14,235 bases of DNA from Pseudomonadota bacterium (GCA_023417735.1 JAEZEK010000018.1:1-14235); one strand, 5' to 3'; shown: positions 1 through 7,431, numbered from the stretch's first letter. The notes: generated by a model not told the origin, from the letters alone. Numbers and translations are program-made.

Positions 1-37
1 ACGGTGCCCCGGGGGTCCGCCCGGGGGGGGGGTTCGC

Positions 38-55
38 CCCCGCCGCCCGGCGGGG
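38..55 (-). terminator. GC-rich hairpin after the RTX gene
   Basis: A perfect 7-bp inverted repeat (CCCCGCC / GGCGGGG) with a 4-base loop lies 27 bases past the stop of the minus-strand RTX gene. It is not followed by a T-run on that strand; long C/G runs follow instead. It could stop transcription or protect the 3' end, but without a U-tract it is not a canonical intrinsic terminator. It may also just reflect the extreme G/C bias of bases 1-60. Confidence 0.25.
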
Positions 56-81
56 CCTCCACACCCAAGGAAGGGCGCAGG

Positions 82-1758
82 TCAGACGATGTTCGAGAAG
101 TCCATGTCCGCGTCCGATCCCGCGCCCTCGAGCACGATGCCGGTTTCGAAGATGCCGTCGCCGTCCAGGTCGGACACGAGGTAGCCCGTATTCGTCCACG
201 CGTTCCAGGTGAAGAAGTGGGTGAAGCCCCAGACATGGTCGTTGGCGAAATTGGCGGCCTCCTCGATCGAGTAGGCCGCACTCGGGTAGTACCACCAATA
301 GCCTGACGTCCAGTAAGACCAGCCCGGCTGCCACCAACTGCCCACCCAGCCCCACCAGGGCGACCACCATCCCGGCGTCCACCAGCCGGGCGTCCAGGTC
401 CAGAAGCCGTAGATGTAGGTCTCGGTGTAGATCCAGCTCTCGTAGTAGTTCGAGAACGTGGCCGCGACCGGCATGTCGATCCAGTCGAGCGCCGCGTCCC
501 AGTCGAGGATCACGTCGGCCGACCACCAGGCGACGCCGCTGTCGCCGAGCGCGAAGCTGAAGGTGTCGGACGCCACCGGTCCGGCTTCGGCGTCGCCCCG
601 GAGGAAGTCCTGCCCCGCACCGCCGACGAGCACATCGCTTCCGTCCCCGCCGGCCAGGTGGTCGTCGCCCTCCTCGCCCTGGAGGATGTCCTCGCCGGCG
701 CCGCCGATCAGCGTATCGTGGCCCGTGCCGCCCGAAAGCACGTCGTCTCCGCCGCGTCCCTCCAGCCTGTCGTCTCCCTGGCCGCCGGCGAGCATGTTCC
801 CGAAGCCGTTTCCGATCAGGGTGTCGCCGAAGTCGGAGCCGAGAATGTTCTCGATGCTCATGAGGGAATCAGTGCCGCCGAAGCCGTCCAGGGCGATACC
901 TGAGGCGAGATTGACGGTCACCGCCGCGGGCGAGCTGCGATAATCCGCCGTGTCGGAACCGGCGCCCCCCTTCAGCGTATCATCGCCCGCCAGCCCGGCG
1001 AGGATGTCGTCGCCGCCGCCGCCGAGAAGGCTGTTGCCCAGGCTGTTTCCCGTCAGCCGGTCGCCGAAGGCGGAGCCGACCAGGTTCTCGACCGAGATGA
1101 GCCTGTCGATACCGGCGCCGCCGGTGTCCTGCGCGCCGGTCTTCGCCAGGCTGACGGTCACCCCCGCCGTTGTTCCGGCGTAGCTCGCCGTGTCGATCCC
1201 CGCCCCGCCGTGGATCAGGTCGTCCCCGGACCCGCCCGCGAGAACGTCGTCGCCGGCGCCGCCGTAGAGCGTGTCGTCGCCGCCGCCGCCGCGGATCGTG
1301 TCGTCGCCGGCGCCGCCCCAGATCGCGTTCGCCTGCCCGTTGCCCGCGAGGGTGTCGCCGAAGGCGGAGCCGACCAGGTTCTCGATCGAGGCGAGCGTGT
1401 CGATGCCGGCGCCGCCGGTGTCCTGCGCGCCGGTCGCCGCCAGGCTTACGGTCACGCCCGCCGTTGTTCCGGCGTAGCTGGCCGTGTCGAGCCCCGCCCC
1501 GCCGCGGATCAGGTCGTCCCCGGACCCGCCGGCGAGAACGTCGTCGCCGTCGCCGCCGTAAAGGGCATCGTTGCCGGATCCGCCGCGGATCGTGTCGTCG
1601 CCGGCGTCTCCGAACACAATGTCGTCGCCGCCATAGCCGTTGATGACGTCGGCACCCGTAGTCGCGCCGGGCACGTCGTTGTACCCGGCCGGTGGCACAC
1701 GGCCGTCACCCGGCCGGTGGATGAAGTCCCGTCCGGATCCGCCGCTCACGATCGCCAT
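82..1758 (-). CDS. RTX-type calcium-binding protein (hemolysin-type repeats)
   Basis: This 558-residue acidic protein is built mostly of nonapeptide GGxGxDxhx repeats (residues about 35-400), which fold into calcium-filled beta-rolls in the RTX family and are normally exported by type I secretion. Two near-identical blocks of 98 codons and a third diverged one carry an ENLVGSAFGD-type linker between beta-roll segments. The C-terminus resembles the serralysin/RTX tail: a DxILDWD strand, an EEAANFAN helix, a DxDxDG loop near residue 533 and a final hydrophobic DFSNIV. Between strand and helix sits a tryptophan/tyrosine-rich segment (residues 442-496). I chose the ATG at 1758 over the GTG at 1803 because ACGGGGGGAAG lies just upstream of it. 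There is no N-terminal signal peptide, as expected for type I export. No hlyB/hlyD/tolC-like gene is in view, so the transporter is elsewhere. No catalytic domain is visible; an adhesin, S-layer or matrix role is only inference. Confidence 0.88.
   Translation of the reverse strand: MAIVSGGSGRDFIHRPGDGRVPPAGYNDVPGATTGADVINGYGGDDIVFGDAGDDTIRGGSGNDALYGGDGDDVLAGGSGDDLIRGGAGLDTASYAGTTAGVTVSLAATGAQDTGGAGIDTLASIENLVGSAFGDTLAGNGQANAIWGGAGDDTIRGGGGDDTLYGGAGDDVLAGGSGDDLIHGGAGIDTASYAGTTAGVTVSLAKTGAQDTGGAGIDRLISVENLVGSAFGDRLTGNSLGNSLLGGGGDDILAGLAGDDTLKGGAGSDTADYRSSPAAVTVNLASGIALDGFGGTDSLMSIENILGSDFGDTLIGNGFGNMLAGGQGDDRLEGRGGDDVLSGGTGHDTLIGGAGEDILQGEEGDDHLAGGDGSDVLVGGAGQDFLRGDAEAGPVASDTFSFALGDSGVAWWSADVILDWDAALDWIDMPVAATFSNYYESWIYTETYIYGFWTWTPGWWTPGWWSPWWGWVGSWWQPGWSYWTSGYWWYYPSAAYSIEEAANFANDHVWGFTHFFTWNAWTNTGYLVSDLDGDGIFETGIVLEGAGSDADMDFSNIV
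271..435 (-). other. W/Y-rich segment inside the RTX C-terminal domain
   Basis: These 55 codons (residues 442-496 of the RTX protein) encode about 16 tryptophans and 9 tyrosines, with proline and glycine spacers in motifs such as TPGWW, SPWWGW and QPGW. The flanking sequence is ordinary RTX tail, so this looks like an expanded loop between the last predicted strand (DWIDMPVA) and the AANFAN helix. The codons are varied enough that it is not a simple microsatellite. Confidence 0.85.
1056..1569 (-). repeat. Tandem 294-bp coding repeat in the RTX gene
   Basis: Bases about 1056-1275 and 1350-1569 are near-identical when shifted by exactly 294 bases (98 codons), with scattered single-base differences. 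Each copy encodes ENLVGSAFGD, a GGAGDD series, then DTASYAGTTAGVTVSLA and GAQDTGGAGID. A third, clearly diverged copy lies toward base 760-975. The pattern indicates recent in-frame duplication of a beta-roll module. Confidence 0.85.
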
Positions 1759-2151
1759 TCTTCCCCCCGTCGGCTTGTTCTCTGTTCCGCGATTGCCATT
1801 CACGCGCTCCGCCGGCGGCGGACCGGGCCCATCCCCGATGCACCTGACGGTCGTCCTGGCTCGCGAATTCTTCCTGACAATTGAACGAATCCGGGTTTCT
1901 TAGCAATAGCCGATACGAACATTTTTATTCTATAAGTAGGTGCATGCTCTTGAAGCCGTCTTTGTTGGGTAACACACGAACGAATCACACGTTTTCTTGT
2001 CTCAGTATTTCCGCGGGGGACCCGCTCCATCCGAGCGGACGCTTCAATGGCATTGATGGATCCGTCATTCTTGTGAACGGGACGCGGGCGCCGCCCCGGC
2101 GTATATGCAGGGACGAACAAGCCGGTTCGCGGCTCGCCACGATCGAATCCC
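1759..2151. other. Intergenic region between RTX gene and azlC
   Basis: This 393-base region between divergent genes has no open frame that I believe. Bases about 1865-2010 are markedly AT-richer than anything nearby, which suits promoters for the RTX gene, azlC or both. A CAATG-G-CATTG palindrome lies at 2045-2055, which could be an operator, but no regulator gene is adjacent to link it to. I found no convincing sigma70 pair for azlC. Confidence 0.5.
1927..1954 (-). promoter_or_regulatory. Possible sigma70-type promoter for the RTX gene
   Basis: Read on the minus strand there is TTCAAG, 16 bases, then TAGAAT, within the AT-rich patch and followed by an A-rich stretch. The -10 matches the consensus in four of six positions; the -35 is weaker. 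It points toward the RTX start about 170 bases away, leaving a long leader. It is a candidate only. Confidence 0.28.
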
Positions 2152-2841
2152 ATGACCCACCAGGCCTTGTCCTTCCGCGCAGGGATGCGCGCCATGGCGC
2201 CCATTGCCGTCGCCGCCTCGCCGTTCGGCATGGTCTTCGGCGCGCTGGCCGCCCAGCGCGGCATGCCGTTCGAGGAAATCATGCTCATGAGCATGATCGT
2301 CTATGCCGGCGCGTCCCAGTTCGTCGCCCTCGAGCTCTGGCGGTTCCCGCTGCCGGTGTGGACGATCGTCCTTTCGGTGCTGGCGGTGAACTTCCGCATG
2401 GTGCTCTACAGCGCCGCACTCGGGCGCAAGCTCCGGGACTGGCCGCTCGCCGGCCGGCTCGGCGCATTCGCCTTCCTGACCGACCCGCTCTACGCGCTCG
2501 CCGAGATGGCCGGACCGCGGCTCGGAGCCTCCTACTATTTCGGCATGGCCTTGCTCCTCTATGCGGGCTGGCAGGCCGCCACGGCGTTCGGGGCGCTGTT
2601 CGGGTCGTTCATTGAGGATCCGCATGCGGTCGGCCTCGACTTCGTCCTCACCGCCTATTTCACGGCGCTTCTGGTCGGCTTCCGCCACAGGCGCAACGCC
2701 GTTCCGATCGTCGTCGCAAGCGCCGCCGCCGCCGTCGGCGTCCATGCACTCGTCGGCTCGCCCTGGCACATGGGGGCAGGGGCGCTCGCCGGGATCGCGG
2801 CCGCGGCGTTGCTCGCAAACCGGCCTGGGAGGACGGCATGA
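2152..2841 (+). CDS. azlC: AzlC-family branched-chain amino acid export permease
   Basis: This 229-residue membrane protein is the large subunit of an AzlCD exporter, which moves branched-chain amino acids or related compounds out of the cytoplasm. The family signature is clear: FRAGMRAMAPIAVAASPFGMVFG at the N-terminus (residues 8-30), the MIVYAGASQFVALEL segment (about 48-62) and the VNFRMVLYSAALG segment (about 80-92). Five or six hydrophobic segments run through the chain and the length fits the family. No good Shine-Dalgarno precedes the ATG at 2152; the ATG at 2194 has AGGGA upstream but would remove the conserved FxxG segment, so I keep 2152. The last four bases overlap the start of azlD, as expected for translational coupling. 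Substrate is inferred from family only. Confidence 0.9.
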   Translation: MTHQALSFRAGMRAMAPIAVAASPFGMVFGALAAQRGMPFEEIMLMSMIVYAGASQFVALELWRFPLPVWTIVLSVLAVNFRMVLYSAALGRKLRDWPLAGRLGAFAFLTDPLYALAEMAGPRLGASYYFGMALLLYAGWQAATAFGALFGSFIEDPHAVGLDFVLTAYFTALLVGFRHRRNAVPIVVASAAAAVGVHALVGSPWHMGAGALAGIAAAALLANRPGRTA

Positions 2842-3143
2842 GCGATCCGTGGCAGGGCACGCTGCTCATCCTTCTCCTCGGTCTCGTCACCTACGGCACG
2901 CGCGTGGCCGGCGATCTCGTCCTCTCCCGGTTCGAGCGTATCCACCCGCGGGTCGAGGCTGCGCTCGACGCCGTTCCGACCGCGGTGATGACGGCGCTCG
3001 TGGCGCCGATGGCGCTCTCCACCGGCCCCGCCGAGACGATCGCCGCGCTGGCGACCGTTCTCGCGGCGTTGAAGCTGCCGGCGAACGCGGCTCTCGCGGT
3101 CGGTGTCGCGGCCGTGGCCGGGCTCCGATACGTCGGCGTCTGA
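2838..3143 (+). CDS. azlD: AzlD-family small subunit of the branched-chain amino acid exporter
   Basis: This 101-residue hydrophobic protein has three or four membrane segments and the AzlD pattern: an N-terminal LLILLLGLVTYGTRVAG helix, then an AALDAVPTAVMTALVAP segment (about residues 41-57) and a glycine/alanine-rich C-terminal helix pair. AzlD works with AzlC in the inner membrane. The ATG overlaps the azlC stop in an ATGA arrangement, so the two are one operon and probably one complex. Nothing is missing compared with the usual length of about 100 residues. Confidence 0.88.
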   Translation: MSDPWQGTLLILLLGLVTYGTRVAGDLVLSRFERIHPRVEAALDAVPTAVMTALVAPMALSTGPAETIAALATVLAALKLPANAALAVGVAAVAGLRYVGV

Positions 3144-3169
3144 ACCGCTGGTCGGTGCGGCACGGCCGG

Positions 3170-3189
3170 TCCGGCGCCCCCGCGCCGGA
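3170..3189 (+). terminator. Hairpin after azlD
   Basis: A perfect 8-bp stem (TCCGGCGC / GCGCCGGA) encloses a CCCC loop, beginning 27 bases after the azlD stop. No T-run follows. Its position between azlD and the separately spaced barrel gene supports a role in ending or attenuating the azlCD transcript. Confidence 0.38.
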
Positions 3190-3285
3190 ACGCGATCGGA
3201 GCCCGGGAGAGGGCCGCGTATTTTACCGTGTCTTAACCCCGGCAGGGCACGAGTCGTTCACCTTGTGCCACGCTGGAGATTTGTC

Positions 3286-4020
3286 ATGGCGTCCTCCGCG
3301 CTCGCCCGCTTCTGCACAATCGCCTGCATCGCCGTCGCCGGCTCGGCGCCGGCCTTCGCGGCCGACGTTCCCGGCTACGGATACGATGCCGGTCCGGCTT
3401 CCCGTCCGGCGACCTGGTCCGGACCGTACCTCGGCGTCAGCCTCGGCGGCGGCGTCGGCAATCACGACTCGACCTATTCGGCCGGCGGGGCGCCGGTCGC
3501 GGGGGTGAACGGCGTCGGCGGCGAGGGCTTCGTGATCGAGGGCTCGCTCGGCTACGACGCCCAGGTCGGCGGCAATCTCGTGGTCGGCGTGCTCGGCGAC
3601 ATCTATTGGTCGAATGTCGGCAGCAGCGCATTTGCAGTCATGGGCGGCACCCGCGTCGATGCCGATCTCGACGCGCAATGGGGCTTCGACCTGCTGGCCC
3701 GCGCCGGCATCACGGTCAATGCGACCACGCTCCTCTATGCGCTCGGCGGCTACAGCTGGGAGAAGTTCGAGGCGAGCTTCGTCGCAACCCCGGGGGGCTT
3801 CGCCGGACGGGACACGGAGAGCTTCCACGGCTGGACCGCCGGCGGCGGCATCGAGACCAAGCTGACGGACTCCGTCTCGCTGAAGGCGGAATACAGGTAC
3901 ACGCGGCTCGGCGACGCGACCTATGCGGTGCCGGGCGGCGGCGCGCTCCGGGTCGAGCCGTCGACGCACAGCGCCCGCGTCGGCATCAACTACCGCTTCG
4001 GCCAGTCCGCCGCCTTCTAG
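3286..4020 (+). CDS. Outer-membrane beta-barrel protein (RopB/Omp25-like)
   Basis: This 244-residue precursor begins with a typical Sec signal peptide (MASSALARFCTIACIAVAG...APAFA, cleavage probably after residue 25, AFA|AD). The mature part starts with the WSGPYLGVSLGGGVG strand (residues 44-58) seen in small OmpA-like/Omp25 barrels of Hyphomicrobiales and alternates polar and aromatic residues through about eight strands. It ends in an ARVGINYRFG strand and a terminal phenylalanine, the usual signal for barrel insertion. The open frame extends upstream, but the ATG at 3286 is preceded by CTGGAGAT at good distance and starts the signal peptide. Members of this family are abundant surface proteins linked to membrane stability. 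The last 35 bases overlap the oppositely oriented ligase gene. Confidence 0.88.
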   Translation: MASSALARFCTIACIAVAGSAPAFAADVPGYGYDAGPASRPATWSGPYLGVSLGGGVGNHDSTYSAGGAPVAGVNGVGGEGFVIEGSLGYDAQVGGNLVVGVLGDIYWSNVGSSAFAVMGGTRVDADLDAQWGFDLLARAGITVNATTLLYALGGYSWEKFEASFVATPGGFAGRDTESFHGWTAGGGIETKLTDSVSLKAEYRYTRLGDATYAVPGGGALRVEPSTHSARVGINYRFGQSAAF

Positions 4021-5194
4021 CCGCCGCGCCGAGGAGCAGGGCCGCCGGGAACCAGAGCGTCAGGTACTCGACCGAGAGGCTGGCCAGTTCGACCTTGCGG
4101 TCGACCATCCCGCAGACCAGGCCGAACACGAGGAGCGGCAGCGCAATCCGGTCGGGCCCGGATCGCGCCCGCCATGCCGCGAGCAGAAGGGCGGCATAGA
4201 CGGCCGCGAGGAGCCCCGCGGCGACCGCGCCGCCCTGCAGCAGCGCGGAGAGAAGGATGTTGTGCGGCATGTGCAGCTCGAGGTCGCCCGGCAGCCGGAA
4301 CGACAGGCGCGTTCCGGCCCCGTAGCCGACGAGGGGATGGCTCTCCGCGTAGGCGAGCGCCTGCCGCCAGAGCTCCGGCCGGTGGGATAGGCCGCGCGCG
4401 GGGAGATCGTCGAGGCCGACGAAGGCGATCATCCCGATCCCGATCGCCGCCGCCACGGCGAGCACCGGCAGCCATGCCCGACGCAGCGCACCCAGCATGA
4501 TGATCGCCAGTGCGAGCACGAGCCCGACCAGCGGCCCGCGGCTCCCGCTGAGCACCACGGCAGCGATCAGAACGGCGCAGGCAGCCGCGGACAGCAGGGC
4601 GCTGCCGATGGCGGGCCGTCCGCCGAACGCGCGGGCCGCGACGATGACGGCGGCGGCGCCGAAGGAGATCCCGGCGAGAACGCTGTTCCACGCCGCGCCG
4701 AAACCGTGCAATCGCAGCGTGTCGTCGGGCACGAGGAGGAAGCGCACGATCGCGCCGGCTGCGAGCCCTGCGGCGATGGCCGCGAAAACCCGCTCGGCTC
4801 GGATCAGCAGACCGGGCCGGTCGGCCCTGAGGAGCGCGTAGGCCGCGATGAAGGCGACGATGGTGACGCCCTTGCCGAATTGCTCCAGCGTGGTGCCCGG
4901 CCGAAGCGGATCGGACCAGAAATGGCTCGCCCACAGCCAGAGCAGGTAGCCCAGGATGAGTCCGGCGGCCGGCCATCGGATCGCCAGGACGGGCATCCGC
5001 CGGAACCCGAGCAGGGCGAGCAGGGCTGCCGGCCCGAGCGCGCCGGCGGCGCCGAGCGCCGGCCCAGACAGGAAGAGCGGCGCTGAAAGGGTCAGGCCGG
5101 CGGCTCCCGCAACGAGCAGGCCGAGGCGCTGGGCGGTCGCGTCGGCCTCGGGCAGCGGCAGGCTCCGCCCGCTCAGTAGGTTTCGGTCGGCCAC
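3986..5194 (-). CDS. O-antigen ligase/polymerase-like membrane protein (Wzy/WaaL family)
   Basis: This 402-residue polytopic protein has about ten hydrophobic segments and the hallmarks of the O-antigen ligase-related family: LSGSRGPLVGL (residues about 215-225), the periplasmic-loop pattern RPELWRQAL...HPLVGYGAG (272-294) and HMPHNILL (308-315). Such proteins join or polymerise undecaprenyl-linked glycans in the periplasm; this one could be a lipid A-core ligase, a Wzy polymerase or an exopolysaccharide polymerase. The frame opens at 5266, which would overlap the upstream glycosyltransferase by 94 bases. I prefer the GTG at 5194, preceded by GGAAG at 7 bases, which overlaps by only 22. It forms an operon with the glycosyltransferase gene. 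The 3' end overlaps the barrel gene tail to tail. Family confidence is high, exact substrate unknown. Confidence 0.85.
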   Translation of the reverse strand: MADRNLLSGRSLPLPEADATAQRLGLLVAGAAGLTLSAPLFLSGPALGAAGALGPAALLALLGFRRMPVLAIRWPAAGLILGYLLWLWASHFWSDPLRPGTTLEQFGKGVTIVAFIAAYALLRADRPGLLIRAERVFAAIAAGLAAGAIVRFLLVPDDTLRLHGFGAAWNSVLAGISFGAAAVIVAARAFGGRPAIGSALLSAAACAVLIAAVVLSGSRGPLVGLVLALAIIMLGALRRAWLPVLAVAAAIGIGMIAFVGLDDLPARGLSHRPELWRQALAYAESHPLVGYGAGTRLSFRLPGDLELHMPHNILLSALLQGGAVAAGLLAAVYAALLLAAWRARSGPDRIALPLLVFGLVCGMVDRKVELASLSVEYLTLWFPAALLLGAAARRRRTGRSGS

Positions 5195-6216
5195 TCGTAC
5201 GCTTCCGACAGCGGCACCTGCATGGTCTGCTCCACGAGGTACTTGGCGACCCGGGCGCCGTCGCACATGGCGTGTGCGCGTCGCCAGCCCCGCTCCGCTG
5301 TTTCTCTCAGTTCCTGGTCATGCTCGAGGAAGTGGCGGATGCGCTCGACGAGTTCACCGGCAGAGGAATAGAACAGCGCCTCGTCCTCCCGGTACATCCG
5401 GTCGAAGCCGCTCACGCGGTCGATCGTGGTGAGCACGCCGTTGCCGAGCATATGCCCCATCCGGTCGGAGGCGTAGAGATAGCCGTCGTTGCGGATGTTG
5501 AGATTGAGGCCGATTCGGCTGCCGCCGAGGGCTTCGATGTAGTCCATCCCGTAGAGGTGCGGGTTCCCCGGAAGGCCGGGCAGCGCGAAACGGCGGCCGG
5601 GAAGCGCGGCCCTCAGCTGGCGCGCGATCGCCTCGTTCTCCGTGGGGATGCCGTCCCACATGCGGCGTGCGTGCGGATTCCGGCTGGAGAAGAAGAGGTC
5701 GTAGCGCGGCGCCTGCTCGGCGAAGGCGCGGCCGCTCTCGATGCTGGAATCCACCGGGTTCGGCATGTAGGCCGCGATCTTGCCGGGTCGCGCGAACTGC
5801 CGCAGCTCGTCGCCCGCGGTGGTCACGAAGGTGGCGTCGACGACGTCGAGCTTCCGGCCGATCTTCACGCAATTGGAGGGCACGAACAGCGCGTCGTGGT
5901 TCCACTGGGCGATCCGCACCTCCGGCAGGATCGCCCGTATCTCGGCGAGCGTGTCGGGGCGGATCACGTCGGCATGGCCGAGCAGGACGAGATGCGGGCG
6001 GATGTTCCGGCAGGCGTTGACGAGCTTGCGGTTGGTCGGGCCCACGCCGAACTTGCGGTGCTTCAGGATGCCTTCCGCCCGCGCGACGTCGCGGTCGCTG
6101 AAGTCGAACACGGCGTATCCGAGCCGGACCAGGCCGAAGCTCAGCTTCCGCGCCGTATGGTAGGCGAAGGCGAGGTCGTTCTTCGTCTCGAAGTTGGAAA
6201 CGTGGATGATCCGCAT
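5173..6216 (-). CDS. CgeB-like family 1 glycosyltransferase
   Basis: This 347-residue soluble protein starts MRIIHVSNFETKNDLAF and shows a two-lobed GT-B layout. The N-terminal half contains HLVLLGHADVI and the RIAQWNHDALF segment; the C-terminal half contains YDLFFSSRNPHA, RIGLNLNIRNDGYLYASDRMGHMLGNG and ends with an ELRETAERGW helix. The latter part matches the glycosyltransferase group 1 domain of CgeB-type proteins, which transfer sugars from nucleotide donors at the cytoplasmic face. The open frame continues far upstream to 7278, antisense to the lipid kinase gene, but that part is low-complexity and the MRIIHVSNF start fits a Rossmann first strand. Shine-Dalgarno at 6216 is weak. The ligase-like gene follows with a 22-base overlap, so the pair probably contributes to one surface glycan. 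Donor and acceptor cannot be read from the sequence. Confidence 0.82.
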   Translation of the reverse strand: MRIIHVSNFETKNDLAFAYHTARKLSFGLVRLGYAVFDFSDRDVARAEGILKHRKFGVGPTNRKLVNACRNIRPHLVLLGHADVIRPDTLAEIRAILPEVRIAQWNHDALFVPSNCVKIGRKLDVVDATFVTTAGDELRQFARPGKIAAYMPNPVDSSIESGRAFAEQAPRYDLFFSSRNPHARRMWDGIPTENEAIARQLRAALPGRRFALPGLPGNPHLYGMDYIEALGGSRIGLNLNIRNDGYLYASDRMGHMLGNGVLTTIDRVSGFDRMYREDEALFYSSAGELVERIRHFLEHDQELRETAERGWRRAHAMCDGARVAKYLVEQTMQVPLSEAYEWPTETY

Positions 6217-6444
6217 GAGTCCGGATTCGAGACCAGGCTGCCGGGTGGTGCGATCGGTGCCGGGACGCCGCTGCGTCCGCCCCCCCAAGGCCCGGCTTAG
6301 GGCAAACGGCCGCGTCTGTGAAGGCTCGTGGGCCGGGGGCGAGCGACCGTCGCAGGTCCGATTTGCCGGCTGACCTCTTGCATCCGCCTTTGTGGTGGCG
6401 CAACGGCTTCTCTCAATCTGCATTCCTGTGGCTGCGGAGTTCGG

Positions 6445-7323
6445 ATGCGGGTCCTCGTCGCCGTCAATCAGGGAAGCCGGAACGGCCGCGAGCCGCTCGA
6501 TGCGGCGCTCGGCGTCTTCGCGCGGGCGGGCTACGATGTCGTCGTCGAGAAGGTCGCCAAATCGCGTCACGTCGACGGCCTGGTGCGCGCAAACGAAGGG
6601 AAGGCGGACCTCGTCGTGCTCGCGGGCGGCGACGGCACGATCCATCATGCCGCCCGGGCGCTGATCGAGACGGCGCTGCCGTTCGGGCTGCTTCCGACCG
6701 GGAGCGCGAACGACCTCGCCCGGAACCTCGGGATTCCGCTCGCCCTCGGACCTGCCGCCGAGGTCGTCGTCGACGGCGGACGGCGCGCGATCGACGTCGC
6801 CGAGGTCAACGGGGAACTCTACCTCAACGTGGCGCATCTCGGGATCGGTGCGGCGCTGGATTCGAGCGGCTCGAAGGCGCTGAAACGGCAGTTCGGCCGC
6901 TTCGGATACACGATGGCGGCACTCGGGGCGGTCGCACGCATGGCGCCGTTCGACGCGGAGGTCACCGTCGACGGAGCAGCGAGCAGCGTCACGGCCGTTC
7001 AGATCACGGTCGGGAACGGCCGCTTCTTCGGCGGGATGGGAACCGTGTCCGAGGCGGCGCGCATCGACGACGGCCTGCTCCACGTCTTTTCGGTCGAGCA
7101 GAGCAGCCGGCTCCGCCTCCTCCTCATGGTGCCGTCCTTCCTGACCGGGCACCAGGACCGCTGGAACGGAGTCGAAATCCGGACCGGGCGGGCCGTCACG
7201 ATCTCGACCGGGCGGCCGATGCCGGTGCGGGCAGACGGCAAGACGGTCGCGCAGACGCCGGCGCGGTTCGCGATCCACCCGGGCGCCCTCCAGGTGTGCG
7301 CGCCGCGCGGCCCCGGCAGGTGA
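6445..7323 (+). CDS. YegS/DgkB-type lipid kinase (diacylglycerol kinase family)
   Basis: This 292-residue cytoplasmic kinase has the diacylglycerol-kinase catalytic motifs: GGDGT (residues 61-65), LPTGSANDLARNLGIP (84-98), the NVAHLGIGA strand (128-136) and the DDGLLHVF segment (208-215), where the acidic residue is part of the active site. Family members phosphorylate diacylglycerol, sphingoid or related lipids. The GTGND motif has GSAND here, a common variant. The frame opens at 6328, but the ATG at 6445 is preceded by GGAG at 5 bases and starts the expected first strand MRVLVAVNQ. It is divergently arranged from the glycosyltransferase gene, across 228 bases where I see no convincing promoter. 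The TGA stop forms the foot of a hairpin. Lipid substrate is unknown. Confidence 0.9.
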   Translation: MRVLVAVNQGSRNGREPLDAALGVFARAGYDVVVEKVAKSRHVDGLVRANEGKADLVVLAGGDGTIHHAARALIETALPFGLLPTGSANDLARNLGIPLALGPAAEVVVDGGRRAIDVAEVNGELYLNVAHLGIGAALDSSGSKALKRQFGRFGYTMAALGAVARMAPFDAEVTVDGAASSVTAVQITVGNGRFFGGMGTVSEAARIDDGLLHVFSVEQSSRLRLLLMVPSFLTGHQDRWNGVEIRTGRAVTISTGRPMPVRADGKTVAQTPARFAIHPGALQVCAPRGPGR

Positions 7324-7338
7324 TCCGGCCGCGGATCA
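7321..7338 (+). terminator. Hairpin beginning at the lipid kinase stop codon
   Basis: TGATCCG and CGGATCA form a perfect 7-bp stem with a GCCG loop, and the first three bases are the stop codon of the lipid kinase gene. No T-run follows. It may end the transcript or shield its 3' end. Confidence 0.4.
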
Positions 7339-7354
7339 ATGGATAGCCGGCGCA

Positions 7355-7383
7355 TTGCTGGCCTTTCCGTATTCTGGTAACAT
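7355..7383 (+). promoter_or_regulatory. Sigma70-type promoter for the DUF1097 gene
   Basis: TTGCTG, a 17-base spacer, then TAACAT lies in an AT-richer patch 102 bases before the ATG at 7486. Spacing is ideal and each box keeps four of six consensus bases. It would give a leader of about 95 bases that contains two competing hairpins. Confidence 0.42.
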
Positions 7384-7431
7384 TTTTCATGTGGGAGGCC
7401 CGCGCATCGGGCGCCGGCCAATCCACGACAG

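Noticed and set aside
1000..1640. Regular short repeats resembling a CRISPR array
   Set aside because: The repeats are in-frame nonapeptide codons with no unique spacers of constant length, so they are RTX repeats.
1170..1884. Plus-strand frames rich in arginine or alanine/valine opposite the RTX gene
   Set aside because: They are complements of the GGxGxD repeats. Their periodicity comes from the RTX repeats, not from a separate gene.
1800..2294. Open frames crossing the gap between the RTX gene and azlC on both strands
   Set aside because: They run through an AT-rich promoter-like patch and into azlC in other frames, with no recognisable domain or ribosome site.
6217..7278. Upstream extension of the glycosyltransferase frame (open without stop to 7278 on the minus strand)
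   Set aside because: It is antisense to the lipid kinase gene and rich in arginine, aspartate and alanine without domain structure. High GC content removes stops from such frames; the real protein starts at 6216.
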